In this document: piece after piece, positions 19,982 through 29,166 of the stretch
Layout: every line of letters begins with the position of its first letter
How positions within the stretch are numbered: the first letter of the stretch is position 1
Assembly: GCF_048771995.1 (NCBI RefSeq)
Contig: NC_133064.1
Coordinates: 27,197,001 to 27,261,000, forward strand
Direction: 5' to 3'
Source of the DNA: Taeniopygia guttata
Lineage: Eukaryota; Chordata; Aves; Passeriformes; Estrildidae
DNA: 64,000 nucleotides
Made by a program: the position numbers and the translations under genes
Notes under the pieces: model-generated
Databases searched by the model: none
What the model saw: the letters and a program-made list of their open reading frames with translations, nothing else
What the model was told of the DNA's origin: nothing

Positions 19982-20000
19982 TGGTGCCGAAACCCGGGAA
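19982..20000 (+). promoter_or_regulatory. Provirus C primer-binding site, tRNA-Phe
   Basis: TGGTGCCGAAACCCGGGA is the complement of the 3' end of vertebrate tRNA-Phe (CCCGGGTTTCGGCACCA). It begins three bases after the LTR. Confidence 0.85.
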
Positions 20001-20093
20001 AAAAGAAGAAAAAAAAAGGAAAACCCCCCCGGCGGACGGGATACACCTGGACAGAAGCAGTGGCCGGAACGGTCGGACTGTATCTAGGCGCAA

Positions 20094-20107
20094 GGGGAGA
20101 CGTCCCC
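20094..20107 (+). promoter_or_regulatory. GACG-loop hairpin in the provirus C leader
   Basis: GGGGA-GACG-TCCCC forms a perfect 5-bp stem with a GACG tetraloop, the loop sequence known from packaging hairpins of gammaretroviruses. It ends 17 nt before the gag ATG. Confidence 0.6.
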
Positions 20108-20123
20108 GGGATCCGCGGGCGTC

Positions 20124-22447
20124 ATGGACGCAATGGCAAGGATCGTAAGTGCTATTTATTCGCAGTGGGGTATTGGGTGTAAGCTCAAGGATTTTCATCT
20201 TGCCATAGCGAGATTGCTTGAGCTAGGGGCAATCGAGCGCCCCGTGGATGTATTACATCCGGAAATATGGGAAAAATGCACTGCCGCGCTAGCCGAGGAC
20301 ACAAAATCCTCAGGCAGTGGCAAAAACCTTAAAGCATGGGGCAAAGTAGAGAAAGCCCTACGCAAAGCGATAGAAGAGCAGGAGACATGGACCGCGGCGC
20401 GCACGTGTTTATTAGTTACTCCCAAACTCGGTGTGGGGGCGGGGACGCAGACTGCCCCTGAGAGCGATTCGCCCGGCGGCGGGGACCCGGGGGGGCTCAG
20501 CGCGACACCCGCTCCCCCAGATCAGAGCCCACCCCCCCCGCAGAAACCCCCCGCGACACCCCCGCCACAGAAAACCCCCAAAAACCCCCCACCGCTCAAA
20601 CCCCCCGAGAGACCGCAAATTCCTCCGTCCCGCCGCCGCCGTCGGCCCGCGATCCGCTGTCGGAGACACAACGGCACGCGGAGCGCTTCTGGCAATGGCT
20701 GGCGGAAGAAGCCCGAGCCGCCGAAACTGCGGCTTGGGAGGACGGGGCCGCCATGCCGCCCCCCTATCCCTTTGAACATGGCGCCGGGAGCGGCAGAGAG
20801 GGGCGGGGCGCAGGCGGTCCCGGCGCGAAAACCCGGGCAGCGCGCGATCTCGGGAATGCGCGCGCGCGGGAGAAGGGGGCGGAGAGCGGCACAGAGCGCG
20901 GAACCAACCAGCGGCCCCGTCTGAAGCTGCCACCATATAAGGGAGCAACCACCTCCCGCGAGGGGCGCGGCGAGCCGGGGGGGTGGGAGCGGCGCCACCC
21001 CCACGGGGAGGAGCGAGCTCGGGGCCGGACAAAACGGCGCGGAGCCCCGGAAGTGCGCTGGCACTCGTCTTCCGGCTCGGAGACCAGCGACAGCTCCACC
21101 AGCTCAGGGGAGCTGACGGAGGCTAGCGATGGCTCCGAGACGGACGAAATGGAACCGGCACAGCTTGAAACAAAGCCGAGTAAAGCTCTAAGCCGCGCCG
21201 AAAAACAACTACAATACGAATCAGCCCAGTTTACTGACTGGGGGAAAATAAAGATAGCTTGTGCTGAATGGTCCCCAGCGGCCGCCATACAAGCCTTCCC
21301 GGTACGGCTTACCGGTCCGGAAGGGAACCAACAAAGGGTATACACCCCGATAAGCCCAAAGGATATACAGGCAATTGTCAAAGCCATTGCAGAAAAGGGG
21401 ATCAACTCGGCTATAGTCACTACGTTAATCGATGGTCTTTTTAGCAACGATGACTTGCTTCCCTTTGATATCGAACGGATAGGGCGCATGATACTTGATG
21501 GTGCGGGAATGATTGTCTTCAGACAGGAATGGGAGGATAATTGTAGGAAGCAGTTAGCCCAAGCGTCTGGCGCGAGGCAGCCCCTACACAGATCGAGCTT
21601 ATCCAGACTGATAGGAAAGCATGATGATATGATCACGCCACAGCAACAAGCCGCACAGATGCAGGCTGAGGAGGTCAGGGCGACCACTCGGGCTGCTAGA
21701 GAGGCGATTCGCGCTGCCTCCCGAGTCGTGGCCAAGCCGGCGCCGTGGTCCACCGTGAGGCAGGCAGAGAGCGAAAGCTTCACACAGTTCGTAGATCGCC
21801 TGCAGGCAGCGATAGACTCCTCCACCCTGCCGGCAGAGGCAAAGGGCCCCGTGGTGGCCGACTGCCTGCGCCAGCAGTGCAACTCTATTACCAAGGATAT
21901 TTTACGCTCCCTGCCAGCCGGAGCTAGCCTGGCTGACATGATCAGACACGTAGTTAGGGAGGAACACCTGACGCCCATTCAGGCAGCTGTCCACACCCTG
22001 ACCAATGCCATGGCGTGTTTCAAGTGCGGTGAGGCGGGTCACATCGCGGTGAGCTGCCCACAGCCGGCACGGCGGCCTGCCGCAGCGCCTCCGCCCCAAA
22101 CACGCCCGCGGGGATCCTGCTGGGGCTGCGGGAGGAAGGGGCATCTTGCTAGGGAATGCAGGTCCCGGCTCCAGGGAAACGGAAAGGGGAGGGGGCCCGC
22201 GGGCCGCACCCAGCCTCCTCCCGCTGCGAATATGAGGCGGCCCATCCATGCCAACCCCCAATGGAGCGGGGAGCCCTCGTACCCCATTCTCCCACAGGAA
22301 GCAGCCAACTTCATACCCCTGCCAGCGAGTATCGCGGCACAGCCTGCGGCGCCTTCGTACCCACCGCCACCGCAAGCAGCACCTGTGCCACAGGGTCAAC
22401 AGGGGGCAGCCCAGGTCGGGACAACCCCTGGGTGGCCCTGGCCCTAA
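20124..22447 (+). pseudogene. gag: Provirus C gag (matrix, PPPY, capsid, two zinc knuckles), one frameshift
   Basis: The first frame (20124-~20440) encodes a matrix domain of about 105 residues, then a Pro/Gly-rich linker. From about 20600 the meaningful frame is the next one. It holds a Glu/Arg/Trp-rich helix and the late-domain motif PPPY (about 20757). The capsid spans about 21170-22010 (QAIVKAIAEKG; major-homology-like ESFTQFVDRLQ). Two CCHC knuckles follow: CFKCGEAGHIAVSC and CWGCGRKGHLAREC. The shift falls in C-homopolymers between about 20440 and 20600, so it could be a genuine lesion or an assembly error. A perfect splice donor, GTAAGT, sits seven codons into the gene. The end overlaps pro in the -1 frame. 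Confidence 0.85.
20144..20150 (+). promoter_or_regulatory. Predicted splice donor after seven gag codons (provirus C)
   Basis: The exon would end at 20144 and GTAAGT starts at 20145. Its partner is the acceptor TTTTCGTTCGCAG ending at 25369. Both sides are in codon phase 0, so env would start with the gag ATG. This is the arrangement known in alpharetroviruses. Confidence 0.65.
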
Positions 22448-22794
22448 AAATAGGGAAGGAACCCCCGAAAATTTTGGGGACATGCCGCCTCTATGACAGT
22501 CGGGACCCCCATGTAATAGGGCTTCAGTTTTGGGCAGACACAGGAGCAGACTGCACAATCCTACCCCAAGTCCTATGGCCCCGACACTGGCAGTACAAGG
22601 AGGTCCCCCCAGTGAACGGGGTGGGAGGGTTGTCCCGAGCTTGGAAAAGCACCCAATTGGTAGCTATAACGCTCCATACAAAGAAAGGACCAGAACAAAC
22701 AGTAGCAATCCACCCCTATATCTTGCAAAACTCCCCACCCCTGATAGGAAGGGACGTCCTCGCCATGCTAGGAGTCAGGATTACAAATTTATAA
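22156..22794 (+). CDS. pro: Provirus C protease (pro frame)
   Basis: This frame is open through the gag end and is -1 relative to gag, so protease would be made by frameshifting before 22447. I found no canonical slippery heptamer for that step. The recognisable protease is about 22440-22794, with the catalytic DTGAD at 22537, a GVGGLS flap and GRDVL near the end. The terminal codons overlap the AAATTTA slip site used to enter pol. No dUTPase domain is seen, unlike provirus A. The ATG at 22156 is not the natural start. Confidence 0.82.
   Translation: MQVPAPGKRKGEGARGPHPASSRCEYEAAHPCQPPMERGALVPHSPTGSSQLHTPASEYRGTACGAFVPTATASSTCATGSTGGSPGRDNPWVALALKIGKEPPKILGTCRLYDSRDPHVIGLQFWADTGADCTILPQVLWPRHWQYKEVPPVNGVGGLSRAWKSTQLVAITLHTKKGPEQTVAIHPYILQNSPPLIGRDVLAMLGVRITNL
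22785..22791 (+). promoter_or_regulatory. pro-pol ribosomal frameshift site AAATTTA
   Basis: The heptamer A-AAT-TTA lies in the correct register of the pro frame (ACA AAT TTA TAA) and is followed at once by the pro stop. A -1 slip enters the pol frame. The same heptamer is a known retroviral slip sequence. A downstream RNA structure was not verified. Confidence 0.85.
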
Positions 22795-25355
22795 TGAGGG
22801 CCACTGCTGTACACCCACTGCTACCAATCAAACTGACTTGGAAATCTCCAGACCCCGTATGGGTTGAGCAGTGGCCCCTGTCAAAGCCTCGAATGACAGC
22901 CTTGCTGGAACTGGTCGACCGCGAGCTACAAAAGGGCCACATTGAACCCTCCACCAGCCCGTGGAACACCCCTGTGTTTGTAATCCCCAAGAGATCAGGA
23001 GAAGGCTACCGCCTCGTCCACGACCTGAGGGAAGTGAACAAGACAATTCAGCCCATGGGTCCAGTTCAGACACTACTGCCCGCGAACTCAGCCATCCCCA
23101 AAGGGCAGCCATGCGCAGTGCTGGACATCAAAGACTGTTTCTTTTCAATACCCCTGCATGCTGAGGACAAAGAACGGTTCGCCTTCTCCATCGTGTTCCC
23201 GAACGACGAGCGACCTAACCTCCGCTTCCAATGGAAGGTGCTACCTCAAGGCCTTGTGGACAGCCCGACCATATGCCAGATTACCGTGGACAGGGCACTG
23301 ATGCCAGTCCGACACTCCCACCCTGCTGCGACCATCATTCAGTACATGGACGACATCCTCGTCGCCGCACCATCGGCAGGCCAAGTGGATCACCTAGTGT
23401 CCACGATCACGGAAACCCTCCAGGCCAACGGTTTCGAGATCGCGAACACGAAGATCAAGAGAGGACCGTGCGTGACCTTCCTGGGAGTGGGGATCACAAA
23501 CTCCTACGTGACCCCACCCAAGATAAAGGTCCGCCGAGACATCAAGACCCTCCACGACATGCAGCGACTCGTGGGATCTCTGCAGTGGCTCCGCAACATC
23601 ATCCTAGTTCCCCCAGAGGTCATGGACCCCCTGTATGACCTCCTGAAAGGAAAACACCCCTGGGACCCCAAGGAGCTGACGCCCCAAGCAACGAAATCCC
23701 TTGACTTCATCGAACGTCAGATGTCCACTAGCCTGCTTGCCAGGTGGAACCCGAGCGTACCACTGGACTTATACGTCCACTTCACGCAGAAGGGAGGAGT
23801 GGGAGCACTTGTCCAAGGACCTTCCGAAAAATCCCAGCCGATCCAGTGGGTGGTCCTCGGAAGACCAACTCACGCATTCTCCCCAGGAGTTGAGTGCATT
23901 GCTAACCTCATCACGAAAGGCAGGAGACTCGCCCTGAGACACCTGGGAACCGAGCCGGCAAGGATCCACCTCCCCTTCCGCAAGCGACCGACCACGGAGT
24001 CAACTGCAATATCGGAGCACCTGGCCCTCGCTCTCACTGGCTTCGGGGGAGAAATTTCCTACGCCACCAAACCACCCTGGACCCAGCTACTGACCATTGT
24101 CGACATAGATGTGCCACCGAAGGTCATGGACCGACCGCAACCAGGACCAACGGTCTTTACAGACGCCTCCTCCACGACTTCTACTGCAGCAGCGGTGTGG
24201 CAGGCAGGAGAAACATGGCATTGCGTCAAAACGTGCGACCCCACGCTGTCAGTGCAACAGCTGGAAGCAGCAGCAGTGGTCTTGGCGTGCGGACTTTTCC
24301 AGGACAAACACCTCAACATCGTGAAAGACTCTATATTCGTGGCAAAGCTCTGCCTAGCCATGTCAAGACCAGGTGTGTCAACATCCACGACGGCCTCCAT
24401 GCTTGAAGAGGCACTCTCCTCACGCCAGGGCACCGTGTCCGTCATTCACGTCAACAGCCATAACCCAGTCAAGGGCTTCTTCCAGACTGGAAATGACAAA
24501 GCAGATGCCGCAGCGAAGGGAGTGTGGACGCTGCAGGAAGCTCGTCAGCTGCACGAGTCACTCCACATAGGGGCCAAAGCACTGGCAAAGAGATGCGGGA
24601 TCTGGACAGCAGACGCGAGACACGTAGTGGCCACCTCCCCTCACTGCCAGAAGTCACCCCTATGGACCGGTGGAGTCAACCCGAGGGGCCTCAAGGCGTC
24701 AGAAATCTGGCAGTCAGACTTCACCTTTTGCGAACTGCTAAAGCCCCGAGCATGGCTTGCAGTGACAGTGGACACCTACAGCGGAGTGATCATAGCGACA
24801 CAGCACCTCAAACCCAACTCCAAGGCCACGATCCAGCACTGGCTGACAGTTATGGCATGGCTTGGTATCCCCAAGCAAATTAAAACTGACAATGCTTCCA
24901 ATTTTACCTCCAAATCAGTGCGGGAATTCGCCTCGGTGTGGGGTATCACCTTAGCGCAGGGAATCCCACATAACAGCACCGGACAGGCCATTGTCGAGCG
25001 AGCAAATCAGACCCTAAAAGCCAAGTTAGAAGTGTTGGCAAAGACAGAGGGCTTTGCCAATTCCATCCCCTCAGGAGACCAGACACGCATGCTAGCAACC
25101 GCATTACTAGCACTGAACCAATTCCCTAGGGGAGATGAAGCAAACAGTCCCATTCGAAAACACTGGGCCACCCAGACGCTAGAGGAGGGCCCACAGGTCA
25201 TGGTCAAAAACGAGCTAGGCGAGTGGGAACGGGGCTGGAGACTGGTGCTTACGGGACGGGGGTACGCGGCAGTTAAAAAGGAGGACAAGTTCAGGTGGTG
25301 TCCACTCAGGTCGATCAAACCTGACCTTCAGAATGAAACTAATGGAAAACTGTGA
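22791..25355 (+). CDS. pol: Provirus C pol (RT, RNase H, integrase), open
   Basis: About 850 codons without a stop after the frameshift site. RT has VLDIKDCFFSIPLH and the catalytic YMDD at 23343-23354. RNase H has TDASS, a Glu in LEAAAVV, the Asp in VKDSI and the Asp in NDKADAAAKG. Integrase has the core triad in QSDFTF, KTDNASNF and GQAIVERANQ and a C-terminal domain with RWCPLRSIK. The zinc-finger pair near 24634-24648 reads S-P-H-C where C-x-x-C is expected, so one zinc ligand is replaced by Ser (TCC). RT style (LVGSLQWLRN) suggests an alpha/betaretrovirus lineage. The stop is just after the env region opens. Confidence 0.92.
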   Translation: MMRATAVHPLLPIKLTWKSPDPVWVEQWPLSKPRMTALLELVDRELQKGHIEPSTSPWNTPVFVIPKRSGEGYRLVHDLREVNKTIQPMGPVQTLLPANSAIPKGQPCAVLDIKDCFFSIPLHAEDKERFAFSIVFPNDERPNLRFQWKVLPQGLVDSPTICQITVDRALMPVRHSHPAATIIQYMDDILVAAPSAGQVDHLVSTITETLQANGFEIANTKIKRGPCVTFLGVGITNSYVTPPKIKVRRDIKTLHDMQRLVGSLQWLRNIILVPPEVMDPLYDLLKGKHPWDPKELTPQATKSLDFIERQMSTSLLARWNPSVPLDLYVHFTQKGGVGALVQGPSEKSQPIQWVVLGRPTHAFSPGVECIANLITKGRRLALRHLGTEPARIHLPFRKRPTTESTAISEHLALALTGFGGEISYATKPPWTQLLTIVDIDVPPKVMDRPQPGPTVFTDASSTTSTAAAVWQAGETWHCVKTCDPTLSVQQLEAAAVVLACGLFQDKHLNIVKDSIFVAKLCLAMSRPGVSTSTTASMLEEALSSRQGTVSVIHVNSHNPVKGFFQTGNDKADAAAKGVWTLQEARQLHESLHIGAKALAKRCGIWTADARHVVATSPHCQKSPLWTGGVNPRGLKASEIWQSDFTFCELLKPRAWLAVTVDTYSGVIIATQHLKPNSKATIQHWLTVMAWLGIPKQIKTDNASNFTSKSVREFASVWGITLAQGIPHNSTGQAIVERANQTLKAKLEVLAKTEGFANSIPSGDQTRMLATALLALNQFPRGDEANSPIRKHWATQTLEEGPQVMVKNELGEWERGWRLVLTGRGYAAVKKEDKFRWCPLRSIKPDLQNETNGKL

Positions 25356-27262
25356 GTTTTCGTTCGCAGGACACGCTCGTGGACCGTCCCCGCGACACAC
25401 ACACCCCTGCTCCAGAGAGAGATGACGGACCACCAAGCCACCAGACAAAACCTGAGCGTCCCACGGCGGGGAGACCCAGACTCGCACAGTGTCTCTGTGC
25501 AATCCTGCTGGTGGGGTTTGTGACCAGGGGGCAAGCCGACCCAGGCCACTACCCTCACCAGCCGTTCAGATGGGTCATGCAACATCTTTCAAGTGACAAG
25601 GTGTTCAAAGAGGTCACCACCGCAAACGCTCCATCCTTCGTATTCCACATAGCCGATCTGTTTCCAGGGCAACCGAAAATACGGCCCTCAAGCCAACACA
25701 TCATACTCATGTACATATCTTACTGGTGCCCAGCGTCCAACCCAGGGAAAAGGTACTGTGACTACCCGGGGTGGGGACATTGTGGATATTGGGGCTGCGA
25801 AACCATTGTTACAGATGCCAGACCATGGGGAGATGGGTGGCAACCGCAGGAGCCCGACAAATTCTTACAGTTCACCTGGGCACCCTTTGGCTGCGGAGAC
25901 CACACTGCACAGCCTAGACAACGGGGATGCGTAAGTTATAACATGACTGTCCTACAGCCAGATCACCCTAGCTGGGCCACGGGTAGAACATGGACAGTGG
26001 TCCTCAGAGGACCGAGGAGGTGGGTGAATGTGAGAATTATCAGGCTCCAGCCGCCAACACCTCGACCAGTGGGACCCAACAAAATTATCAAAAATGTGCT
26101 GAGAGGGAAAAACACAACCCACCCCAAAACCCTGACCCCAAAAGCCACTGACACCCCGACCAGCCTTGCAGATACCCCCCAGATAGGCCGCACGGCTGAG
26201 TCAGACCCAAACCCAATCTTTCGTATGCTAGAAGCTACCTTTCTAACCCTAAACGAAACCAAACCAAACCTAACTAACTCCTGTTGGCTTTGCTATGATG
26301 TTAAACCCCCTTTTTATGAAGGCATTGCTTTGGACACCCCCTTCAGTTACTCCTCAGCCAGTGCCCCCCACCAGTGCAGATGGGACACTCCCCGCAGAGG
26401 AATCACCCTGAGTCAAATCACAGGACAGGGCAGATGTTTTGGGAATGCAACCTTAGCAGAGCAGAAAGGCAACTTTTGCACTAAAGTTGTCAAACCCAAC
26501 AGAAAAACTAACAAGTGGGTGATCCCATCTGCGTCTGGGATGTGGGTCTGCCAAAGGTCCGGAGTGAGTCCTTGTGTGTTCCTTGCCAAATTCAATGACT
26601 CTACTGATTTCTGTGTTCAAGTTCTGATTGTTCCCAGGGTCTTATATCACTCAGACGAAGAGATATACCATCTTCTCGAAGAACCTAACAGACTCCACAA
26701 AAGGGAAATCATCACAGGTATAACTATCGCGATGCTGCTCGGCCTGGGAGCAGCTGGCACAGCCACAGGTGTCTCAGCCATCGCAACCCAGCAGCACGGA
26801 CTCTCTCAGCTGCAAATGACCATCGACGAGGACCTGCAGAGGATCGAGAAATCCATCTCCTACCTAGAGAAATCAGTCTCTTCGCTTTCAGAAGTAGTTT
26901 TACAAAATAGGCGAGGTCTGGACCTTTTGTTTATGCAGCAGGGGGGACTGTGTGCAGCCTTGAAGGAGGAATGCTGCTTTTATGCAGATCATACGGGAGT
27001 TGTTAAAGACTCCATGGCAGAACTCCGAGACAGACTGGCTCAGAGAAAGAGAGACAGGGAGACCCAACAGAGCTGGTTTGAATCCTGGTTCAATCAATCA
27101 CCTTGGCTCACCACTTTAATTTCCGCCCTGGTAGGTCCACTGGCAATACTGCTTTTGGCTATTACCATAGGACCATGCCTGCTGAACAAACTAGTCTCGT
27201 TTGTTCAGGCCCGTCTGGAAAGGGCAAACATTCTGTTCATAGGCCACCAACAAATGCTATAA
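25352..27262 (+). CDS. env: Provirus C env: gammaretrovirus-type envelope, open
   Basis: The 636-codon open frame has no ATG ahead of its signal peptide; the mature coding part probably starts at the acceptor at 25370, with the start codon spliced from gag. The hydrophobic leader is about residues 45-62. SU has CWLC at about 311 (SCWLCYD). A basic site (RLHKRE) near 450 separates SU from TM. The fusion peptide is Gly/Ala-rich. The LQNRRGLDLLF segment, CX6CC (about 533), membrane span (about 585-615) and short tail follow. Sequence pattern is close to the provirus X Env, including PHxPFxW after the leader and CGYWGCETI, but without its Cys-rich tail. No disrupting mutation is seen. Confidence 0.9.
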   Translation: MSFRSQDTLVDRPRDTHTPAPERDDGPPSHQTKPERPTAGRPRLAQCLCAILLVGFVTRGQADPGHYPHQPFRWVMQHLSSDKVFKEVTTANAPSFVFHIADLFPGQPKIRPSSQHIILMYISYWCPASNPGKRYCDYPGWGHCGYWGCETIVTDARPWGDGWQPQEPDKFLQFTWAPFGCGDHTAQPRQRGCVSYNMTVLQPDHPSWATGRTWTVVLRGPRRWVNVRIIRLQPPTPRPVGPNKIIKNVLRGKNTTHPKTLTPKATDTPTSLADTPQIGRTAESDPNPIFRMLEATFLTLNETKPNLTNSCWLCYDVKPPFYEGIALDTPFSYSSASAPHQCRWDTPRRGITLSQITGQGRCFGNATLAEQKGNFCTKVVKPNRKTNKWVIPSASGMWVCQRSGVSPCVFLAKFNDSTDFCVQVLIVPRVLYHSDEEIYHLLEEPNRLHKREIITGITIAMLLGLGAAGTATGVSAIATQQHGLSQLQMTIDEDLQRIEKSISYLEKSVSSLSEVVLQNRRGLDLLFMQQGGLCAALKEECCFYADHTGVVKDSMAELRDRLAQRKRDRETQQSWFESWFNQSPWLTTLISALVGPLAILLLAITIGPCLLNKLVSFVQARLERANILFIGHQQML

Positions 27263-27417
27263 ACCAAAAAACTGCAAACACAGTCAGTAGCTAAAGCCTT
27301 CAGCACCTGCCTTGAAAAATCTACCCAGATCTACTAAACCACCCTTTCCTTAACAAGTTGCAAGTTTGTACCTCACTCCAGTGCCTATACCTACGACTAC
27401 CTCATTTTGTATGTGAT

Positions 27418-27431
27418 AAGGAGGGGGGAGA
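27418..27431 (+). promoter_or_regulatory. Provirus C polypurine tract
   Basis: AAGGAGGGGGGAGA lies directly before the 3' LTR. Confidence 0.85.
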
Positions 27432-27785
27432 TGTGGTAGGTAAGGGACAGGCGAGCGGAAGACCACGGGATGTCACGGAAAGATAGACCCCTCCCCCTCT
27501 CTCTTCCCCACTTATCTATTAACCCCAGAAGTCCCAGAAGAATGTAGCCACACCTGCTCTGGTAAATTTCCACTACCCGACTAACCCCTGAGACCCCCAA
27601 CCCCCCTCTGACGTAGCAAAAACCCCCAAAACTATTTAAACCCACGAGATAGGATAATAAACGCTTTTCAACCGTCTGCCATATTGGTGTCTGCGTGTTT
27701 TGATTAGCCCGAGCAGCCCGGCCGAGACCAGGCTGCCGTGCTGTTCCCTGAACCAGGTCTCTGGTTGTCCTTTATAAAGGCAACA
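27432..27785 (+). repeat. Provirus C 3' LTR
   Basis: 354 bp, TGTGGTAGG to GGCAACA, followed by the second GGTGAT duplication and the rest of provirus A RNase H. Confidence 0.93.
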
Positions 27786-28738
27786 GGTGATGACGGGGAG
27801 AAATCCACAGACTCAGCTTTGGGAAGCTGATGTTGAGCTTGTGGAGGGATCCCCCCTGGTGGCTGAACTGGCTGCAGTGGTGAGAGCTTTTGAGAATTTT
27901 TCTGAGCCATTCAACTTGGTGACAGACTCTGCTTATGTGGCAGGAGTAGTGTCCAGGGCAGGGCAGGCTGTGCTCAAAGAAATAGTAAATGAACATCTCT
28001 TCAGGTTGCTCTCAAGGCTGATTTATTTAATCTCTCACCGAGAGCATCCATTCTTTGTGATGCATGTGAGGTCACACACTGATTTGCCAGGTGAGATTGC
28101 AGAGGGGAATCGCCAAGCAGACTCCCTTGCTGCACCAATCGAAAAGGCACGTCTCCCTGATGTTTTCCAACAGTCAAAGCTGAGTCACCAGCACTACCAT
28201 CAGAATGTGCCAGGTTTGATTTGACAGTTCCAGCTAACACGGAGTCAGGCTCGAGCCATTATGACCAACTATCCTAATTGCCAGCTCCAGGCCCTGCCAT
28301 CGTTGGGCATGGGGGTAAACCCCAGAGGCCTTGGCAGCTGTGAGGTATGGCAGACAGACATCACATACATTCAGAGTTTTGGTCACCTTGAATGCGTTCA
28401 TGTGAGCATGGACACATGCTCAGGTGCAGTGTATGCCTCTGTTTATATAGGACAAAAGGCTGCACATGTCAAACAGTGGCAACCAGTTCAAATTGTCTCA
28501 GCATCCCCCGGTCTTGATTAGGGATCCAGAAACGTGGGAAACCAAGTGTCCCTATGAACTTGTAACCTGGGGTCGTGGCTATGCATGTGTAGCTACTCCC
28601 TCAGGCCCTTGGTGGATTCCCCAGAAGTGGGTGAAACCTTTTGTCCCCAAGAATCCAGGCCAGACAAAAGGGGACAGGAAGCAAGTAGCTGATGCTTCAA
28701 AGAGAAGACGCCGCCGGATGGAAGAAGAATGTTCTTAA
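27786..28738 (+). pseudogene. pol: Provirus A pol, second part (RNase H end, truncated integrase)
   Basis: RNase H continues (DSAYVAG, HVRSHTDLPGE), then the integrase zinc region (SHQHYHQ..., NYPNCQ with one ligand altered). A TGA at 28222-28224 replaces the CGA seen in provirus B. After the first catalytic Asp (QTDITYI) the sequence jumps at about 28475 from HVK to the C-terminal domain. Compared with provirus B, roughly 120 codons of the core, including the second Asp and the Glu, are missing. The C-terminal segment (ELVTWGRGYACVATPSGPWWIP) and a basic tail end at 28738. The enzyme cannot be active. Confidence 0.87.
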
Positions 28739-29166
28739 GCGTGAATTCCCTCGGGCAGAAACAGAAACTTTACCATGTTCTTAAAATGTTTGTTTTTCCC
28801 TTTTATAGAAAACCTACCCCCCACTCAACCCTCTGATGAACCCCATGCAAGTTGTCATCCTGCGAATGCTGCAAAGAATGTTCATGGGATGGGGATTCAC
28901 GGGGTGGTGGACATCTATTGTTAGATAAATTTTGTTACTCTTTGGTTTTTTGTTCCTTGTAACCTTGGCATTCGGGATCCCGCATCACTTGATTTTCAAA
29001 GCTATCAAGGGTCTTATACCTTCTACCTCAGAAGTCAACCACATAGAGTTGGCTAACCTGAGGAGGCCTGACTACGCCACCAACTGTAGGTGGTGGGAAA
29101 CCCATACTCAGGGTTGAATTGAGCCCAGTGAATTCCTGTAACCTTGTTTAACAAATAAGGGGAAGG
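28739..29166 (+). pseudogene. Provirus A env remnant (membrane segment) and polypurine tract
   Basis: About 430 nt remain where env would lie. A hydrophobic stretch with a short tail is readable at 28886-29117 (GWGFTGWWTSIV, a stop at 28926, then LLLFGFLFLVTLAFG), consistent with the end of a transmembrane subunit. No surface subunit is present. AACAAATAAGGGGAAGG (29150-29166) is the polypurine tract. Provirus B has a similarly short region, so the deletion predates both. Confidence 0.6.

Larger units (their letters stand above)
19625..27785 (+). mobile_element. Provirus C: nearly intact recombinant ERV (alpha/beta-type gag-pol, gamma-type env)
   Basis: LTRs 19625-19978 and 27432-27785, 354 bp each, differ at four positions by direct reading. 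The exact target duplication GGTGAT flanks them (19619-19624 and 27786-27791). Internal order is a phenylalanine-tRNA primer site, gag, pro, pol, env and polypurine tract. Pro, pol and env are open; gag has one frame change in a proline-rich linker. The reading frames overlap in the -1 pattern of betaretroviruses, while Env is the gammaretrovirus type, as in D-type retroviruses. It is the youngest element in the window. Confidence 0.93.

Noticed and set aside
20764..21978. 404-codon ORF on the minus strand opposite provirus C gag
   Set aside because: Antisense shadow of a GC-rich coding region with strong codon bias; no domain seen.
20753..22447. ATG at 20753 as a separate gag gene start
   Set aside because: The same frame carries gag-like sequence upstream of 20753 (a Glu/Arg/Trp-rich helix from about 20650), so the ATG is internal to a frameshifted gag.
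22530..22790. Pol start at the first ATG of the open frame (22530)
   Set aside because: This part overlaps protease in another frame; pol is entered at the AAATTTA slip site.
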